Assembly: GCF_049306965.1 (NCBI RefSeq)
Contig: NC_133184.1
Span: 492,501 to 556,500 of the forward strand
Direction: 5' to 3'
Length of the DNA: 64,000 nucleotides
Source of the DNA: Danio rerio
Taxonomy: Eukaryota; Chordata; Actinopteri; Cypriniformes; Danionidae
The translations under genes and the position numbers were made by a program. Shown piece by piece: positions 1-14,300 of this stretch. The first letter of the stretch is position 1. Each line of letters opens with the position of its first letter. Below the pieces are notes generated by a model, which was not told the DNA's origin, ran no database searches, and was given only the letters and a program-made list of their open reading frames with translations.

Positions 1-155
1 CCAACTTATCCAGCACATGTTTTATGCAGCAGATCCACTTTCAGCTGCAACCCAGTTCTGGGAAACACTCAAACACACTATTTAGTTGATCAGTTCCCCT
101 ATAGCGCATGTGTTTGGACTGCGGGGGAAGCCGGAGCACCTGGTTTGGAGTGGGG
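1..155 (-). repeat. DANA-type tRNA-derived SINE, partial
   Basis: Begins inside the element at CCAACTTATCCAGCACATG and continues through TGTTTGGACTGCGGGGGAAG, the reverse strand of DANA. It is cut by the window edge. Confidence 0.8.
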
Positions 156-199
156 GGGTCATTGGCCATCAACACTCAATGTTATGATGAGATGATAAG

Positions 200-545
200 T
201 CCTGACAGCAGATGTTTTCAGTTCATTGCAGCTTCTTAAACGTTTGAGTTAACTCATAAGTTAATCATGTTCTAACTTAATTTTTTAAGTTACGCAAGTC
301 AGTTTAACATAATATACATTCAATGGACTCATACGGTTAATCCAATTCAGCTTAAAATGTAAGGCGACCTGTTTTTTTACACTGTACTTATTTGATATGA
401 GCTGAAACAACACGATTATTGAATTTTTTAAAATGTTATATGTTCAATCCAATTACATTTGTCAAAACAATTGAGTTTAACTGAATCTATTTGTGTTTGG
501 ACAAACTGAAGGAGTTTTATTGAGCTCAGCACTTTTTAACAGTGA
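200..545. repeat. AT-rich interspersed repeat upstream of the Ig gene
   Basis: A TTTGAGTTAACTCATAAGTT-like start and many GAGTTnAACT inversions resemble the segment in intron 1 at 1860-2280. Family not assigned. Bases 546-779 and 975-1337 show nothing more than a plausible 5' flank. Confidence 0.4.
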
Positions 546-779
546 AGAATGAGAATAAGCTGAATGAATGAGGAAACAGAGAAAGGTGTTAGTGGTTATT
601 AGATCTTACAGTAAACTTATTTACAGAGGAACATCTGCTGCATTAACCATTTCAAATAAAGACTGCCAACAAAATAATGTGAGAATGAGAGTCAAAAACT
701 CAACAGCAGTGTCGACTGTCCTGTGAGGAAAATATAAAGCAAACACTGCAAACAAAAGGGAAAAGGGTTTGGTAGCAAC

Positions 780-974
780 ATATTCTTATTTCCATTTCGA
801 CAAGATTATTTTTTGCTTATTTTAAAGAAAAACTCTTCATTTTGACTCATTATTGATGAAAACAAGACAGATTTTTTTGCTTGTCTAGAAAATGCTTCAT
901 GATTTCAGAATATTTAAATATTTGGACTTGAAATGAGACAAACTCTATGTGAGAAAGCATTTTTTGCAGTGAAA
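780..974. repeat. Half copy of fold-back MITE family A
   Basis: Matches one arm of the palindromic element at 11871-12270 (TTTTAAAGAAAAACTC then CTTGTCTAGAAAATGCTTC then GCATTTTTTGCAGTG). Confidence 0.65.
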
Positions 975-1337
975 CGTTGGCATTAACTGTATATATTATA
1001 AATATTCACTGATGAGCAGGTCACAGATTGTTTACTGTAGCATTTTCACCATTGAAATCACTGTACAGTGTGCATTAATATGAAACAGCAGAAGGCAATA
1101 GGATCTTTAATGTATTTTTCAATGGTCATTCTGCTTTCGAGATGCTGATGTGTTCTAACACACACTCTCACATCTGCTTGTAAATAAATAGGCGTCAGAC
1201 AACAGGAAACCCACACGTTTGTTTCCTCCTTTGTGTCTGATGTGTCAGCGCCGCTTGCTTCAGAGGACGTTTCTGCGCTTTGCTTGTTGAAATCTGGATT
1301 CAGTTTATGTCTGAATTAATCTGAATTACCTTTGGTG

Positions 1338-1398
1338 ATGGAGGACTTTGTGTCGGGGCGTCTGCTGCTGCTGCTGCTGCTGTGTCTCCTGCAGTGGG
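1338..1398 (+). CDS. Exon 1: start codon and signal peptide
   Basis: ATG at 1338 opens MEDFVSGR followed by a run of seven leucines encoded by a pure CTG repeat, then CLLQW. This is a classic short signal peptide ending at a phase-1 donor (G|GTAAGA). The next exon continues with Asp-Gln-Cys-Asp and the first Ig domain. Confidence 0.88.
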
Positions 1399-1438
1399 GT
1401 AAGACCAGGAAATTATGTTATTTTACAAATATTATACT

Positions 1439-1475
<37 letters not shown>

Positions 1476-4400
1476 TAATCTAAACCATAAGTTTTGGGAG
1501 TCATACTTTATTTTGAGGTACAATTCTCACTTCTACTAAACCATTAAACCGTTATCTGCTAATTAATAGTTATTAAGGCAGTATTTGGGTTTAAGTATGG
1601 TGTTGGATTAGAGATGAAGCATAAGATCCTGCAGAATATGTGCTTTATAAGTACTCATAAACAGACTAAATCTTAATTATATCTCTAACACTAGTTAATA
1701 ATGAGAATTAGTGCTTAAATGTAAACAGTAGATGGTTACCGTTTTGAGTATTTGTGTATTGTGTTACTTTCAAGGCTTGACTGTGTGAAGTTGTACTTAG
1801 TGTTTGCTCAGCGCAGAATTCAAACTCAAATCTCTTTAATTATACTGAGAAATATACACAGTAAGTCAAGGTAACTCAAACCGTTTGAGAAAACCAATTG
1901 CAACAAACCATTTGAGTTCAAAAACGAATCATTATGAGTACTGTGAACTTAATCCATTTGAGTAAATGAAGCAATTTGAGCACAGTAAAACCTAATAAAT
2001 GAAGAGAACTCAATTCTCGATTGTGTACTGTAAAACACAGTAAGTTAACGCAACTCAAACTGTTTGAGGAAACCAATTGCAACAAACCTTTTGAGTTCAA
2101 AAACTACTCTATATGATTACTGTGAACTGAAGTAATGAGGAATTTCATGAACTCATCACCTTCAACACTGAGTTCAAAACTCTTTTCTAATGAGTAGATT
2201 TAACTTCAGTCAATGTTGAGTTAACTGCACTCATTTACTTTGATGAAGTTGGCTGTTGGGTTTTATGGTGTTTTGAGTTCAATTATAAATTGATAATTTA
2301 CTGAGGATTAATAAAGTTTTGGAGTCATATTATATTTTGAAATACAGTTCTCACTTCTAATAAAAAAAATAGCTGTGACTTTTGCCTCGATAAACTCGAT
2401 AAAATAGTTTTTATGCTAGTACTTGGGTTCAGGTGTGGTGTAGGCATTAGAGATGTACTCATAAACAGACTAGTAAATAGTGAGAATTAAATGTAATGAA
2501 ATGTAAACAGTAGATGGTTATCGTTTTGAGTATTTGTGTATTGTGTTACTTTTATTCAAGGCTTGACTGTGTGAAGTTGTACTTGGAGTTTGCTCACCGC
2601 AGAATTAAAACTCAAATCTTGTTTATTACACTGGGAAATATACACATTTAGGTGTTAGAGATGCAGAATAAGATCAGAATATAAGCTTTTTAAGTACTAG
2701 TAAACACAATATCTTCATCATAGACCGATAATAAGACACTAGTTAATAGGAGAATTGGTTCTTAAAGTAAAGAGTATTTGTGCATTGTGTAATTTGTTTC
2801 AATGTTTGACAATGTGGACTTGGTTTTTGCTCACCCCAAAATTAAAACTGCATAATTCACTCTTAATGTTAATGAATATGGCATGCAAAACTTGCATAAC
2901 TAAACAATACTAAACACTTAAACTGGACTTTCAATGTAATTAGCATTGAACATTGACAAAATGGCATATAAGTAATCTATGCAAATATGTACAGTCTTAA
3001 CAAGCTTTTTTTATTGACTAAATCAATGTGCAGAATCTCTTAAATCATATCTGCTCTTTCACATTTGAGATCCTGGACAAGAAAACCAGTCTAATGTTGC
3101 AGGAATAGACAAAAAGGCACCATGTGGGTCATAATTACAGACTTTCTACCAATATTGATTAGGATATTAAACTTAAATTCTTCAATTCAACAAACAGACC
3201 CTCAAAGTAAAGTGTGAGCAAAAATGAATAAACTGTAGTCCACATTTATAAACTCTTTGTTAATCATAAGTGAGATCTCTTTGTTCTCATGTTAGATCCC
3301 AATTGCATCTTAAAATCTGGTCACTAAATTAAATTTGTTACCAAACTGAACAGAGCAAATCATGACAACGGCATCATTTCAAGTATATTTAAAGATATTT
3401 ATTGTCTGTCTAACGCCACTCTCCACACAGATCAGTGTGACGGTCAGCGTGTGGTCCAGATCCAGGATGGCCCCCTGTACAGAGTGGAAGGATTTCCCTT
3501 CTCCATCTTCTGTAGTGTTAGTGGGTTTAAAGGCTCGAGTGAGCAGGACTTCGAATTTGGTGTCAAAAAAAAAAAAGGTGAATTCAACATCATCAGTACT
3601 AAAGAGCCAGACTTTGCCTTTGCGAGGTTCTCCGACAGGGTGAAGCAAAAAGAAATTGAGATCGAGAGGATGACGGGGTCTTCGGCTCTCTTGAGGATCA
3701 AAAAAGCGATGATGGATGATGCGGGACAAATCTTCTGTCACACCCCAAGTACAGATCCCAGATTGTTTGGAGTATATGAAGCAGAAACAACACTTAACGG
3801 TAAGATATTTATTTAAGTTTGACTTTATTCAATGGCATCTCCCATCTAGAGATCTCCAGGTTTCTTTTATTCCAGCGATAACTTTATTATGCATGTCAGT
3901 TTGACTGCTTATCAATGCACATATTTAATCAGCCATGTCTCATGTCTTAAACTCAGTGCATTTAGGTGTTAAGTTCAAACTGAGCAACAGAATGGAGAAG
4001 AAAGAAGACTTACATGACTTTAAACTCGCAGTTGTTGACAAATGTGTTGGTCTGAATACTTCCAAAACTGCTAGTCAGGAGGGATTATATCTTATATCAT
4101 GTTGATGGCTGAATAGACTTGATTAAATTAAACGTGATTGGATTAAAGGATTCGCTTTGAGTTGACAAAACCAAGCTAGCTGTTGTAGTTGAAAAAGCCA
4201 GCAGTAATTTCCTGCTGTAACAAGATTAAACCTCAGAGAAGGTAAGGAGGCAGGAACCATTACACATTTTAAACAACTTTAATAAGCAAATAAACACATA
4301 ATAAATGTGTCTTGTTCCTAGAAGTTAGTCACTAGTACTATCTTTGCTCAATAACAAATGTGCTGCTTTTGATAATTGGCAAGTTGTCAAGAAGGTTTGT

Positions 4401-7400
4401 TTTATTCACAGTGGTACCGGACACCCTGAAGGCCATATATTCTGGTTCTCCCACTCAGAGTCTGTTTGAGAGTGATCCACTTCAGCTTGAGTGCCAGGTC
4501 TACAGTGAGACTTTTCAACACACCCATCTGTCGGTCACCTGGTACGTCCATAGTGCAGAAGATGAGGACCCCCGACCAGTCATCACTCTGGACAGAGATC
4601 TCACTGTAAAGCCAGGAGGAGGATTTGAGGATCGCTACCATGCAGGTCTGATCAGCATGGATAAAGTAGAGGACACAACATACAGACTGAAGATGCCTCA
4701 AGTGCAGCAGTCAGACCAGGGGAAGTTCTACTGCAAAACCGTCCAGTGGATCCAAGACCCAGATCGTAACTGGACAGAGATTGCGCACAAAACCTCTACA
4801 GCATGTGATGTGGAGATCAAACCAATCGGTGAGGTTTACGTTTTCTAATTTAAAATATTTTTTCTTGTTTGAAGTTTCATGCGTTCTCCATTTAATACTT
4901 TGAAGCTCAAACAGTAGATTTCTAATCAATGCACTCTGTGACCTTGAGTGGTTTTCTGTTACCTGCGGTGGTTTGCATTTAGTTTTTGAAAATGAGGGCG
5001 TTACACAGCCTTCCCCATGTTTTACTTCTACAAAATGACAGATGCATGAGCCTGATAAATCTTAGACCTTTTAAAATGAATAGCTAAAGATATCGGACGT
5101 TTTCTTTCATTGTTTTATTGTTAGTTATCCCTGCTGTCTTTGTATCCATCCAAAAAGAGTAGTAACTTACTATAACATGAGAACTTCTTGTGTAATCTAT
5201 ACAGATCAGAGCCTGGTGTAATGACAGTGTCACTAAGACTGCAATCAGGAAGCTGCACAAGAGAATCTGTTTGACCTCATTATATTTCCTGTCTCAACAG
5301 AGGCCCAAGATGTAGGATCATTCAGTGTTTCCACAAAGGCCTCAAAAGGGCCCCTACAGGAGAGAGATGCACTGGACATCCGCTGCAGTGTGAAAGCACA
5401 GAATCTTCCTGGCTATTTCTATTCTGTGACGTGGATGAAGAACGGAAAGAACGTGGCCCAGATCGGGCCTTCTGGGATGCTCACCGTATTTGATAGTTAT
5501 AAAGACAGAGAGAATTCAGCAGAGATGAGAGCAGTGAAAACAAGTCTAACAGACTACCTGCTGAGCATCCATTCAGCTCGAACTGAAGATCAGGGCCAAT
5601 ACCAGTGTGAAGTATGGCAGGAGAGCATGAATGAAGACGGCACCTTCAAAAGAGTGCAAAAACAACTGTCCAACCCTGAGACTGTGAACATCACGACTAA
5701 AGGTAATTGCTCCTCCTCTACAATCTTAAAATACTCCACACATTGGTTTGCATCTTGTAGATAAACATTATTTGTACAATGAAAGCTTTAGCATGACCAT
5801 GCGCACCCTGACACTGTCTGTTCTTGCTTGTCTGGTCAGAGAGTGATCTGGCTGTGGTCATGATGATGAAGGATGCAGTGACTGAAGGAGATGCTCTACA
5901 GGTCACCTGCTCTGTGTCGGGGTTCAAGGGTTCTTTATCAGTATCATGGCAACACAAGAAAGACTCTGTGGACTCCTTCAGTGACGTCACTAGTCTGACC
6001 CATGAGGGCGTGATGAAAGATACTGGGAAGAGGTACCAGAGTCGGCATGTTCAAACTCTCCATTCTCCAGCTGGAAACTTCACCCTGGAGATTGGTGAAG
6101 CTGGATTATCTGACAGTGGTGAATACAGGTGCATTGTGTCTGAGTGGATCATACAGAGCAATGGCGAGATGAAGAAAACACACACCCAGTCTCAGCAAAA
6201 TAAAGTTGCAGTGCGTTCAGTTGGTAAGACTACACACACACACTAATCTCAGGAACACAGAAACCTTCTGCATCAGTAGACGTGCAACCTGTGTCATTAC
6301 TTTTCTCCTATTTTCACTGCATGTTACTGAGAGCCGAGTATGAATAATCACAGCATGTTTTCCTTTCAGAATCTCTAATGAAGGTCACCTTGATAAGTCG
6401 CGAAATAACTGCACCTATAGATTCTCCAGTCAAGTTACTGTGTATAGTTGAAAGACCTGAGGTTTCTTTGGCTGTACGCTGGATGTTTCGGTCTTTCAAT
6501 TCAACTGCACAGAAGGATATCTTAACAATACACAACGCTGGAGAAATCACCTGGTTAACAGATCAGAGAAATTATCAGCTGTCAGTTCAAGAACAGCCTT
6601 CCAGCACAATATTCACTCTCATCATGCCGAGAGCCAGCAAGCGGCAAGAAGGACAGTACCAGTGCCAAGTTGATGCCTATCAAAGGGGTAGACAGAAAGC
6701 CATAAAGAACTCCAACTTACTAGCAGTGACTATACAAAAACCTGGTAAATACAGCTGTATATGTTGATGTATTTATAAAGTGCATTCCTATTTTAAACCT
6801 ATTTGTTTTCCTAACCCTACACTTATCCCAACCTGGTGTAAGTGTAAGGTGGAAATAGAAATAGAAGCCATATACAGGAGTTCTTATAGGCAAAGTAAAA
6901 AAAAAAACAAATAAAAAAAATAATCTAAACGTGTAATCAGACACTGGGTAAAAACACAGAAGAAGCAGTCCATACAGTAGACAAAGCCAATGGGTAATAA
7001 AGAGCAATAGTAGAAAAATCAGAAATAGAGGTCAAACTCAAAATAAGCAATCCAAACGGTTGATCTTCAGTTCTTAAACGAAGTTATTTTTAGCCAGTTC
7101 CCAGAAGTAAAAATGTTGATTGCCAAATTGAATGAATTACCTCTTGTATTTATTAGCATGTTTGTGTTTCTTAGTCTCTGCACAGCATAACCTGCTGAAA
7201 AATCCAGCTTAAACCAGCCTAGGCTGGTTGGCTGGTTTTAGCTGGTTGACCAGACTGGTTTTAGAGGGGTTTTGGCCACTTGCAGGCCCCACTTTCCAGC
7301 CTGGCCTTAGCTGGTCAGGCTGGAAAATGACCAGTTAAATCCAGCTAAAACCAGCTTGACCAGCCTGGTTTAAGCTGGACATAGCTGGTTTTGGCTGGAC

Positions 7401-10400
7401 TCCCAGATTGGCTAGGCTGGTCAAGCTGGTTTTAGCTGGTCATCTCCCAGCCTGACCAGCTAAGACCAGGGTGGAAATGACTGGAAACTAGCCTGGAAGT
7501 GGCCAAAACCCCTTTTAAACCAGCCTGGTTGACCAGCTAAAACCTGCCAACCAGCCTAGGCTAGTTTAAGCTGGATTTTTCAACAGGGTAATGTGCTTTT
7601 ATAAAGCATTTAGATGACTGAAGAATCAGAATTGTGTTTAACATCTCTCTCTTCCTCTCCATGCAATTTCTAATGACAGACAGCAAACTGAGACTGTCGA
7701 CACTCAAGTCTCGCCAGGAAACCACTGCCAACACTGATGCTAAGATTGAATGCTCCATCCTGAAAAAAACCACAAACTCCTCTCGTTTCACAATTACTTG
7801 GATGATTGGGTCTCAGATGCTCTTAAATATGGACCTAGACGCTGTTGTCAAGTACGGTCCAGCAGCTGGGGTAGAGATGGACCAGAGAATCCGCATGACA
7901 GTAAGACAGAAACACACTTTTCAGCTGACTGTGCATCAGGCCAGAACCACTGACAGTGGCCAGTACCTCTGTGAGGTGGAAGAGTGGCTTCAGGATCCTC
8001 TTGGGGACTGGTATTCCCTGAAGAAATTATCTGCTTCCACAGAGCTTATTGTCAAAGAGAAAGGTAAAACACATGTACATCCCCGTTATCTTTTAAGTAG
8101 TTGGAAGTATAAGTTCATGCAAATTGTGTAGTGCTGAATAATCTGTGACGGTGATCAAAAACTCACCTGAACCTGCTAATCCGACAGCTACTGTAGCTCT
8201 CTGCAGCTCTCACATGGTTGTCCACTGAAGCTAAGCAGGGCTGTAATGGTCAGTACCTGAATGGGAGACCACATGGGAAAGCTAGGCAGCCCCTGGAAGT
8301 GGTGTTAGTGAGGCCAGCAGGGGGTGCTCAACCTGTGGTCTGTGTGGGTCCTGATGCACCAGTATTGTGAAGGGGAGTATACTGCTCAGACTACTAGAGC
8401 GCCGTCTTCCAGATGGTCATTAAAAATATCAGGATGTCCTTTGAATAAGAGTAGGGGTTTAACCCTGGCTTCCTGGCTAAATTTGCCTCCATCCATCCCC
8501 ATTACTCTGTCTTCTCTCCACCAATTGGCTGGTGTGGTCTGGTGGAATATGGCTGTCGTTGCATCATCCAGGTGGATGGTGGACAAGGAGATTCCCCCAA
8601 TCTGTAAAGTGATTTGAGTGTCTAGAAAATCACTATATACATGCAAGGAATTATTAATTATTATAATAATCATGTGCTGCATCACAATTTGTGTAGTATT
8701 TATCCTAAATATTATTCAAAAACACCATTACTGTATCTCAAATTATAGTAAGTTGTATTGAGTATTCCAAAGTTTCCTGGATGGTCTACTGGTGCATCCA
8801 CACCAGACCAATGAAGCATCAGGCGCGAGGGATTTACATGTTTAGTCAATGCAAAGGAGTGAATAGATATCCTGCAGCAAGATTTGCGTGAATGAGATGG
8901 CATGAATGATGCGATTTGCACAAATGAATGGGTTCGAGTTGAGTGTTTGAATTGTTCGAGTTGGAAAATCTGAACTTCAGCAGACATTTGAAGAGTTAAC
9001 CAATCAGGAGCTTGCTCTTATAGGGGTGTGATTATGACATAGTGCCTACTGTTGGAGTCCTCTTGCCGACACCATACAACAGCTCATCAAACTGGTCCCA
9101 GGTCAGTCTAAAGCAGCGCTAAACGCCTTCATCATCCAGGTACAGGTCCTGGAGGAGTTGATGAACTCAGAGCTGAGTACCCCTAAAGGGTACCCTAAAG
9201 GATCTAGTAGACCCATAGATGGTGCCGAATGAATCTACGCTGTTTTTCAGCCTTCCCAAAGCACATAAACACAGCTATTCTCTCAATAACATCCATGTTA
9301 GCCATTTAGCTATGAAGCTAGAGTCACCAGGCAGACAGATACCATGCCCATGACGCGAATCTGCATCTATTATGAAGTGAATTTGACCCGTGAATGGAGT
9401 AAACTCAAAGTGTTCTTGCATCTATTTGTGCATGTCGCGTCATGGGCAGGGCTTCTGTCTGCCCGGTGATTCTAGCTTCGAAGGTAGGCAGGTAGGTGGA
9501 TCTTCAAGAACAGATTTGGTCACCCCTGTTTTATGACCAACCCTGCTTCTGGAGATCGACCTTCCTGCAGATTTCAGCTGCAATAGAGTAACACACCTGC
9601 CTGCAATTATCAAGTACTGTTCAGGTCCTATAGAATTAGTTCAGGTGTGTTTGATCAGGGTTGGAGCTGAAGTCTGCAGGAAGGTAAATCTCCAGGAACA
9701 GGGATAAACACCCCTAGGCTACTATTATGAAGATCTTACTCTAATAGGTAAGACTCGCAAATGGCGAATGGATCCGGAGTCTTCAGGATAGTTCCCTGCT
9801 AGAGCAAGGTTGGTGATCCCTGATTTAAAAACTCATACTAACCCTCTGTTGTAATTGTCTTCTGTTTCAGCCAGTGATTTCAGAATGAATAAAGCTGACA
9901 CTGAGCTGAATGTTAAAGAGGGAGAGCCGCTGATGTTGAATTGCTCAGTGGATGGTTCTGGCTCTGACTCCACACTTCGCTACTCTCTTACCTGGTTCTT
10001 TACCCAAGATCAGTCCGCCAGTGTGACACTTCTGACGTACTTTTATGATGGCCGCCTGATATACAGCAGCTATGACCCAGAGCTTGCAGGACGACTCCAT
10101 TTCTTCAGTCCAGCGGTGGGTATCTTCCAATTGACCATCCATAGAGCCATTCAGACAGACAGGGGGCGCTACCACTGTCAAGCTCAACAGTACCAGGTGG
10201 ACTGTAAAGGCCACTGGTCAGCTAAGGCAAGCGATAAGTCCGGTTACACCAATGTTGCTGTTCAGCTTATAGGTGAGTACTTCATATTTAAAAAATCTGA
10301 AAAATAAAGAAAATCTCTGATAATAACTGAAAGTCCTCTATGATATTTAGAGAACAAACTGAGCGTGCGCAAAGAGGACCAAAGCCGCAGTGTTACCAAT

Positions 10401-11311
10401 CTGCAAGAGGGATTTACCATTGACTGCATCATTGACTCGCGGTCCAGTGATGCATCTGTGTTTGAGGTGACTTGGTCTAAAGGTCTGGAAAATGAGCGAC
10501 CCATCATCATCTTCAATGCCAGTCGTGATGGAACTCTACACAGCGCAATCAATGATAAAGATCTGGTCTTCAAACGCCCAGGTGCCAAGCAATACATGCT
10601 GACCGTGCCAAACACCAACCTCGCTGATTCTGGCCTTTACCATTGTCAAGTTGTGGAGTGGATTCAGACAGCAGCAAACAAGTGGAGACGAATAGGTGAA
10701 GACAAGTCCGGGCAGCTATCAATCCAAGTGAAGACTGAGGAAAGCCAAAAAAAGGAGAACTTTACCATGGATAACACTGACAAGAGCATTACCATCAAGC
10801 ACGGAGAGAAGTTTGAGCTTGAATGCACTCTGAGTGTGAAAACAAAGGATCCATCTCATCACTATAATCTCAGGTGGATCTTCAATAGCCCAGACTCTTC
10901 AAGCGGGACTGTGTTATTGGTCTACTCCTACAATGGTCATCTTCAGTATGGGACAGGGAACCAGCAGCTTAAGGACAGATTACGCTTTTCTAGACCGACT
11001 ACCAATACGTTCCATCTGACCGTGCGAAACGCAGGTATAGCTGATGCTGGAAGCTATCAGTGTAGGGTTGAGATGTTCCAGCTTGACTGTGAGGGCCGGT
11101 GGACACAAACAGCACAAAGCCAGTCAGGATTAACCACCGTCACAGTTCACAGTATCGGTAATACATCTATTTACATTTATCCAATTTTAGTCGCTTAGGC
11201 CCTGTTTACATGAACATTTCAATTCTGCAGGGTTTTTTTTTGAGAAGGTGCTCACTGCAGAGCCACTTGAACAATTGCTAACACTTGAACAACTTAAATA
11301 CAGGTAACTGA

Positions 11312-11365
<54 letters not shown>

Positions 11366-14300
11366 TATCCAATGAATCAAGGAAAGATTAACTTTCGTCG
11401 TTTCTTTGCCTACTTTCATTTAAAATCTGGTCTGGTGTAATAGTACACCGCCTTTTTTTTAGGGCTACACCAGAGCAAACTACCCACATAGCAAAATTTT
11501 TCTGGCCCACAAAATCAGCTTTTGCTTGGCCCAGAAGCCGCAGTGATTTACAGTACATGACTGGTCCAAGTTTGGCTTCCAGAAAAGGGCTAAACATGGA
11601 CCATATCTGGGCCGAGTTAATTCTCGAAGTGACCTGATTGGTAGAATTTTTTTCTTTACTCAAAAATAATTCAAATGTATTTTAAATGTGGGTTAAGATA
11701 GGGCAACCTTCGTTCAGTTTTTAACATCTGAGCCAAATACTACATTTGACATCTGGCTGCCGCCTTAAAGATGGTGCAACCTTATGTTCGGCCCACATCC
11801 TGCATACCCGTGCTGGATGATTGCCTGCTGTGCCAGCTAAAGGCAAAATCTAGGCCAGAATTCTTGTCTACACTGCAAAAAATGCTTTTCTTGCTTAGAT
11901 TTTTTGTCTTGTTTCTAGTCTAAATATCTAAAATTTCTTATATCAAGCAAAACAAGCAAAACATAAGTCTTGTTTTGAGAAATAAAATGCCAATATTAAG
12001 TGAGTTTTTCCTTAAAACAAGCAAAATAATCTGCCAATAGGGTAAGCAAATTAATCTTGTTTTTCTTTTGACGTAACATTATATTGCTTACCCCATTGGC
12101 AGATTATTTTGCTTGTTTTAAGGAAAAACTCACCTAATTTTGGCATATTAATTCTGAAAACAAGACTATATGTTTTTCTTGTCTAGAAAATGTTTCTTGA
12201 TTTAAGAATTTAAAGATATTTGGACTAGAAGCAAGACAAAAAATCTAAGTAAGAAAAGCATTTTTGCAGTCTACCTGAGAAGTGTCTTTTGAACTCTTAA
12301 GGTGTCTTTTGGTGCTCAAGATCTGTAGATGTTCAGATTGCGACTAAATATTTTCCTGCATAGCCCGCTGGGTGCAGTCATGCATTCACAATGATATGGA
12401 CTGTCAGGTGGGGTTATAGGGGCAAACTATTTAGCACTGTTCAAGTGCACACCCCCAAAATCTCTTTCAAGCTTGACTCAAGGGTTAATTGCGGGGTCAA
12501 ACACCCCTGTAAAACACACTGCGGTTACAGTGTGGTCGTGTGGCTCATGAAAGTAGATTTTTTGCTTCTAAACATTGCTGTGCGTGATGTTATTTCCTCC
12601 GTTTAACATCATATTGGGCTCTACTTTTTAGTCTTCTGATTGGCCACCAATTCTTTGCTATTAATGTTATATCACCATCTGTTGATTTGCCATGCGACAG
12701 TGTTTTTGTTTTTATGTGAATGCAACTTAAAAAAACGGATAAAGGGATAAACTCTGTGCATAAATAAACCCATGTACGTGTGAACATGACCTTAGTGCAG
12801 TCTTATTAACAGCTTGTACACTTCTGTCATATTATTCAGAACCATCAAGGTGAGTGTTTCCCATTTCAGTCGTTTTGTCTAATCTCTGTGTTTCTTTTTT
12901 ACAGAAAGTAATCTGCGTGTGCAGAAGGAGAACCAAACCCTCAACATTACCAATCTTCAGGCTGGGTTCACCGCCGATTGCATCATTGCCTCTCAGTCCA
13001 GTGATAAATCTGCCTTTCAGGTCACATGGTTTAAAGTTGAAGAAGAAGTAACCCATGTTATATTCACTGCCAAGCATGATGGTACTCTACACAGCGCTCT
13101 CAATGATAAATATCTGGTGTTTGGACGACCAGACGCCACACACTATAAACTGACCGTGCCACAGACCGACCCCACTGATAAGGGGAAATACTACTGTCAG
13201 GTAGAAGAGTGGCTTCACACTGATAACACCTGGAAGAGACTGGCTTCAGACCGCTCTGGAGTGCTCTCTGTCCACGTTCACATTAAAGGTAATGATCTCA
13301 ACTCAGAAATGTGTATTTATATTAGCATTAACTAGAGGTGTCAAAATAAATGTTTCTTCTGTGCACTGCGATGCAGAGGCGGACGATTGGGTATCGGTTT
13401 AGTATCAGATCATTACTGGTTATCACATGCTGGACGGTCTTTCACTGACACTGAAGTACAGCAGAAGCCCTGTTTCACTGCGATTGAGAAAAGGAAAATA
13501 AACTTAATTTCTCTCTCTCACTGTGGCCATTTGACCTGCTGGTGTAACTTTTCCTCTCCTCTCGGCTGTTACAGCGATACATCTAGATACAGACACGAGC
13601 ATGTCTGCAGAGTGAGTTTTCTCCTCCTCGTCTATCAAGGATCAGCTGTGACCGCCGCTGCCGTTTATCAGTGTTTATCATCAGTGAACTGCGCCAGAAT
13701 GTTATAGCCAAGTGCAGCCCTTTCTGTTGAGCGCTTGACCAATCATATGGGCTCATAAAGGGATATTTACATGAGTTTATTACCTATAAATACTCATGTT
13801 GTTTTGTGAATGTACTTTTTAAAGGTACAGTTCTGACTGTTTGTATTAAAAAACAAAACTGTATAACAAATAATATATAAATTTCAATATATTTATACAT
13901 TTTAATACAAGAATTCTTGTGCTGAGTGATATCGAATTTAATCAATGGTATGATAATCATAACCGAACCAAACCGTGAGACCAGTGTAGCTTCACACCTC
14001 TAGGATCAACAGTATACTTCTAATATTTCTAATGTAAGTTTTAAGGAAAACCTTAATTTTGACACATTATTTTTTAAGACTTTCCTGGTGATGGGTTGCA
14101 GAAGAGCAACTGTTGTGGTGAGACTGGTGCAGTGCAATCTGAGCTGCATCCAATGCTTTTTAATGGGCTCACCTAACCCCACCCCTTACCCTACCCCTCA
14201 CAGTGACGTCACTCGCTCCATTTGAGTGCATTGTGTCTGACATTGCATCGCTGAGTGATGCAATCTCAGCTTGCATCATAAAGGCTGCATGCAGATACTA

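Noticed and set aside
8200-8300. Possible 5S rRNA gene
   Set aside because: Only part of 5S is present, with changes, fused to a SINE body and LINE-like tail; it is a SINE3 copy.
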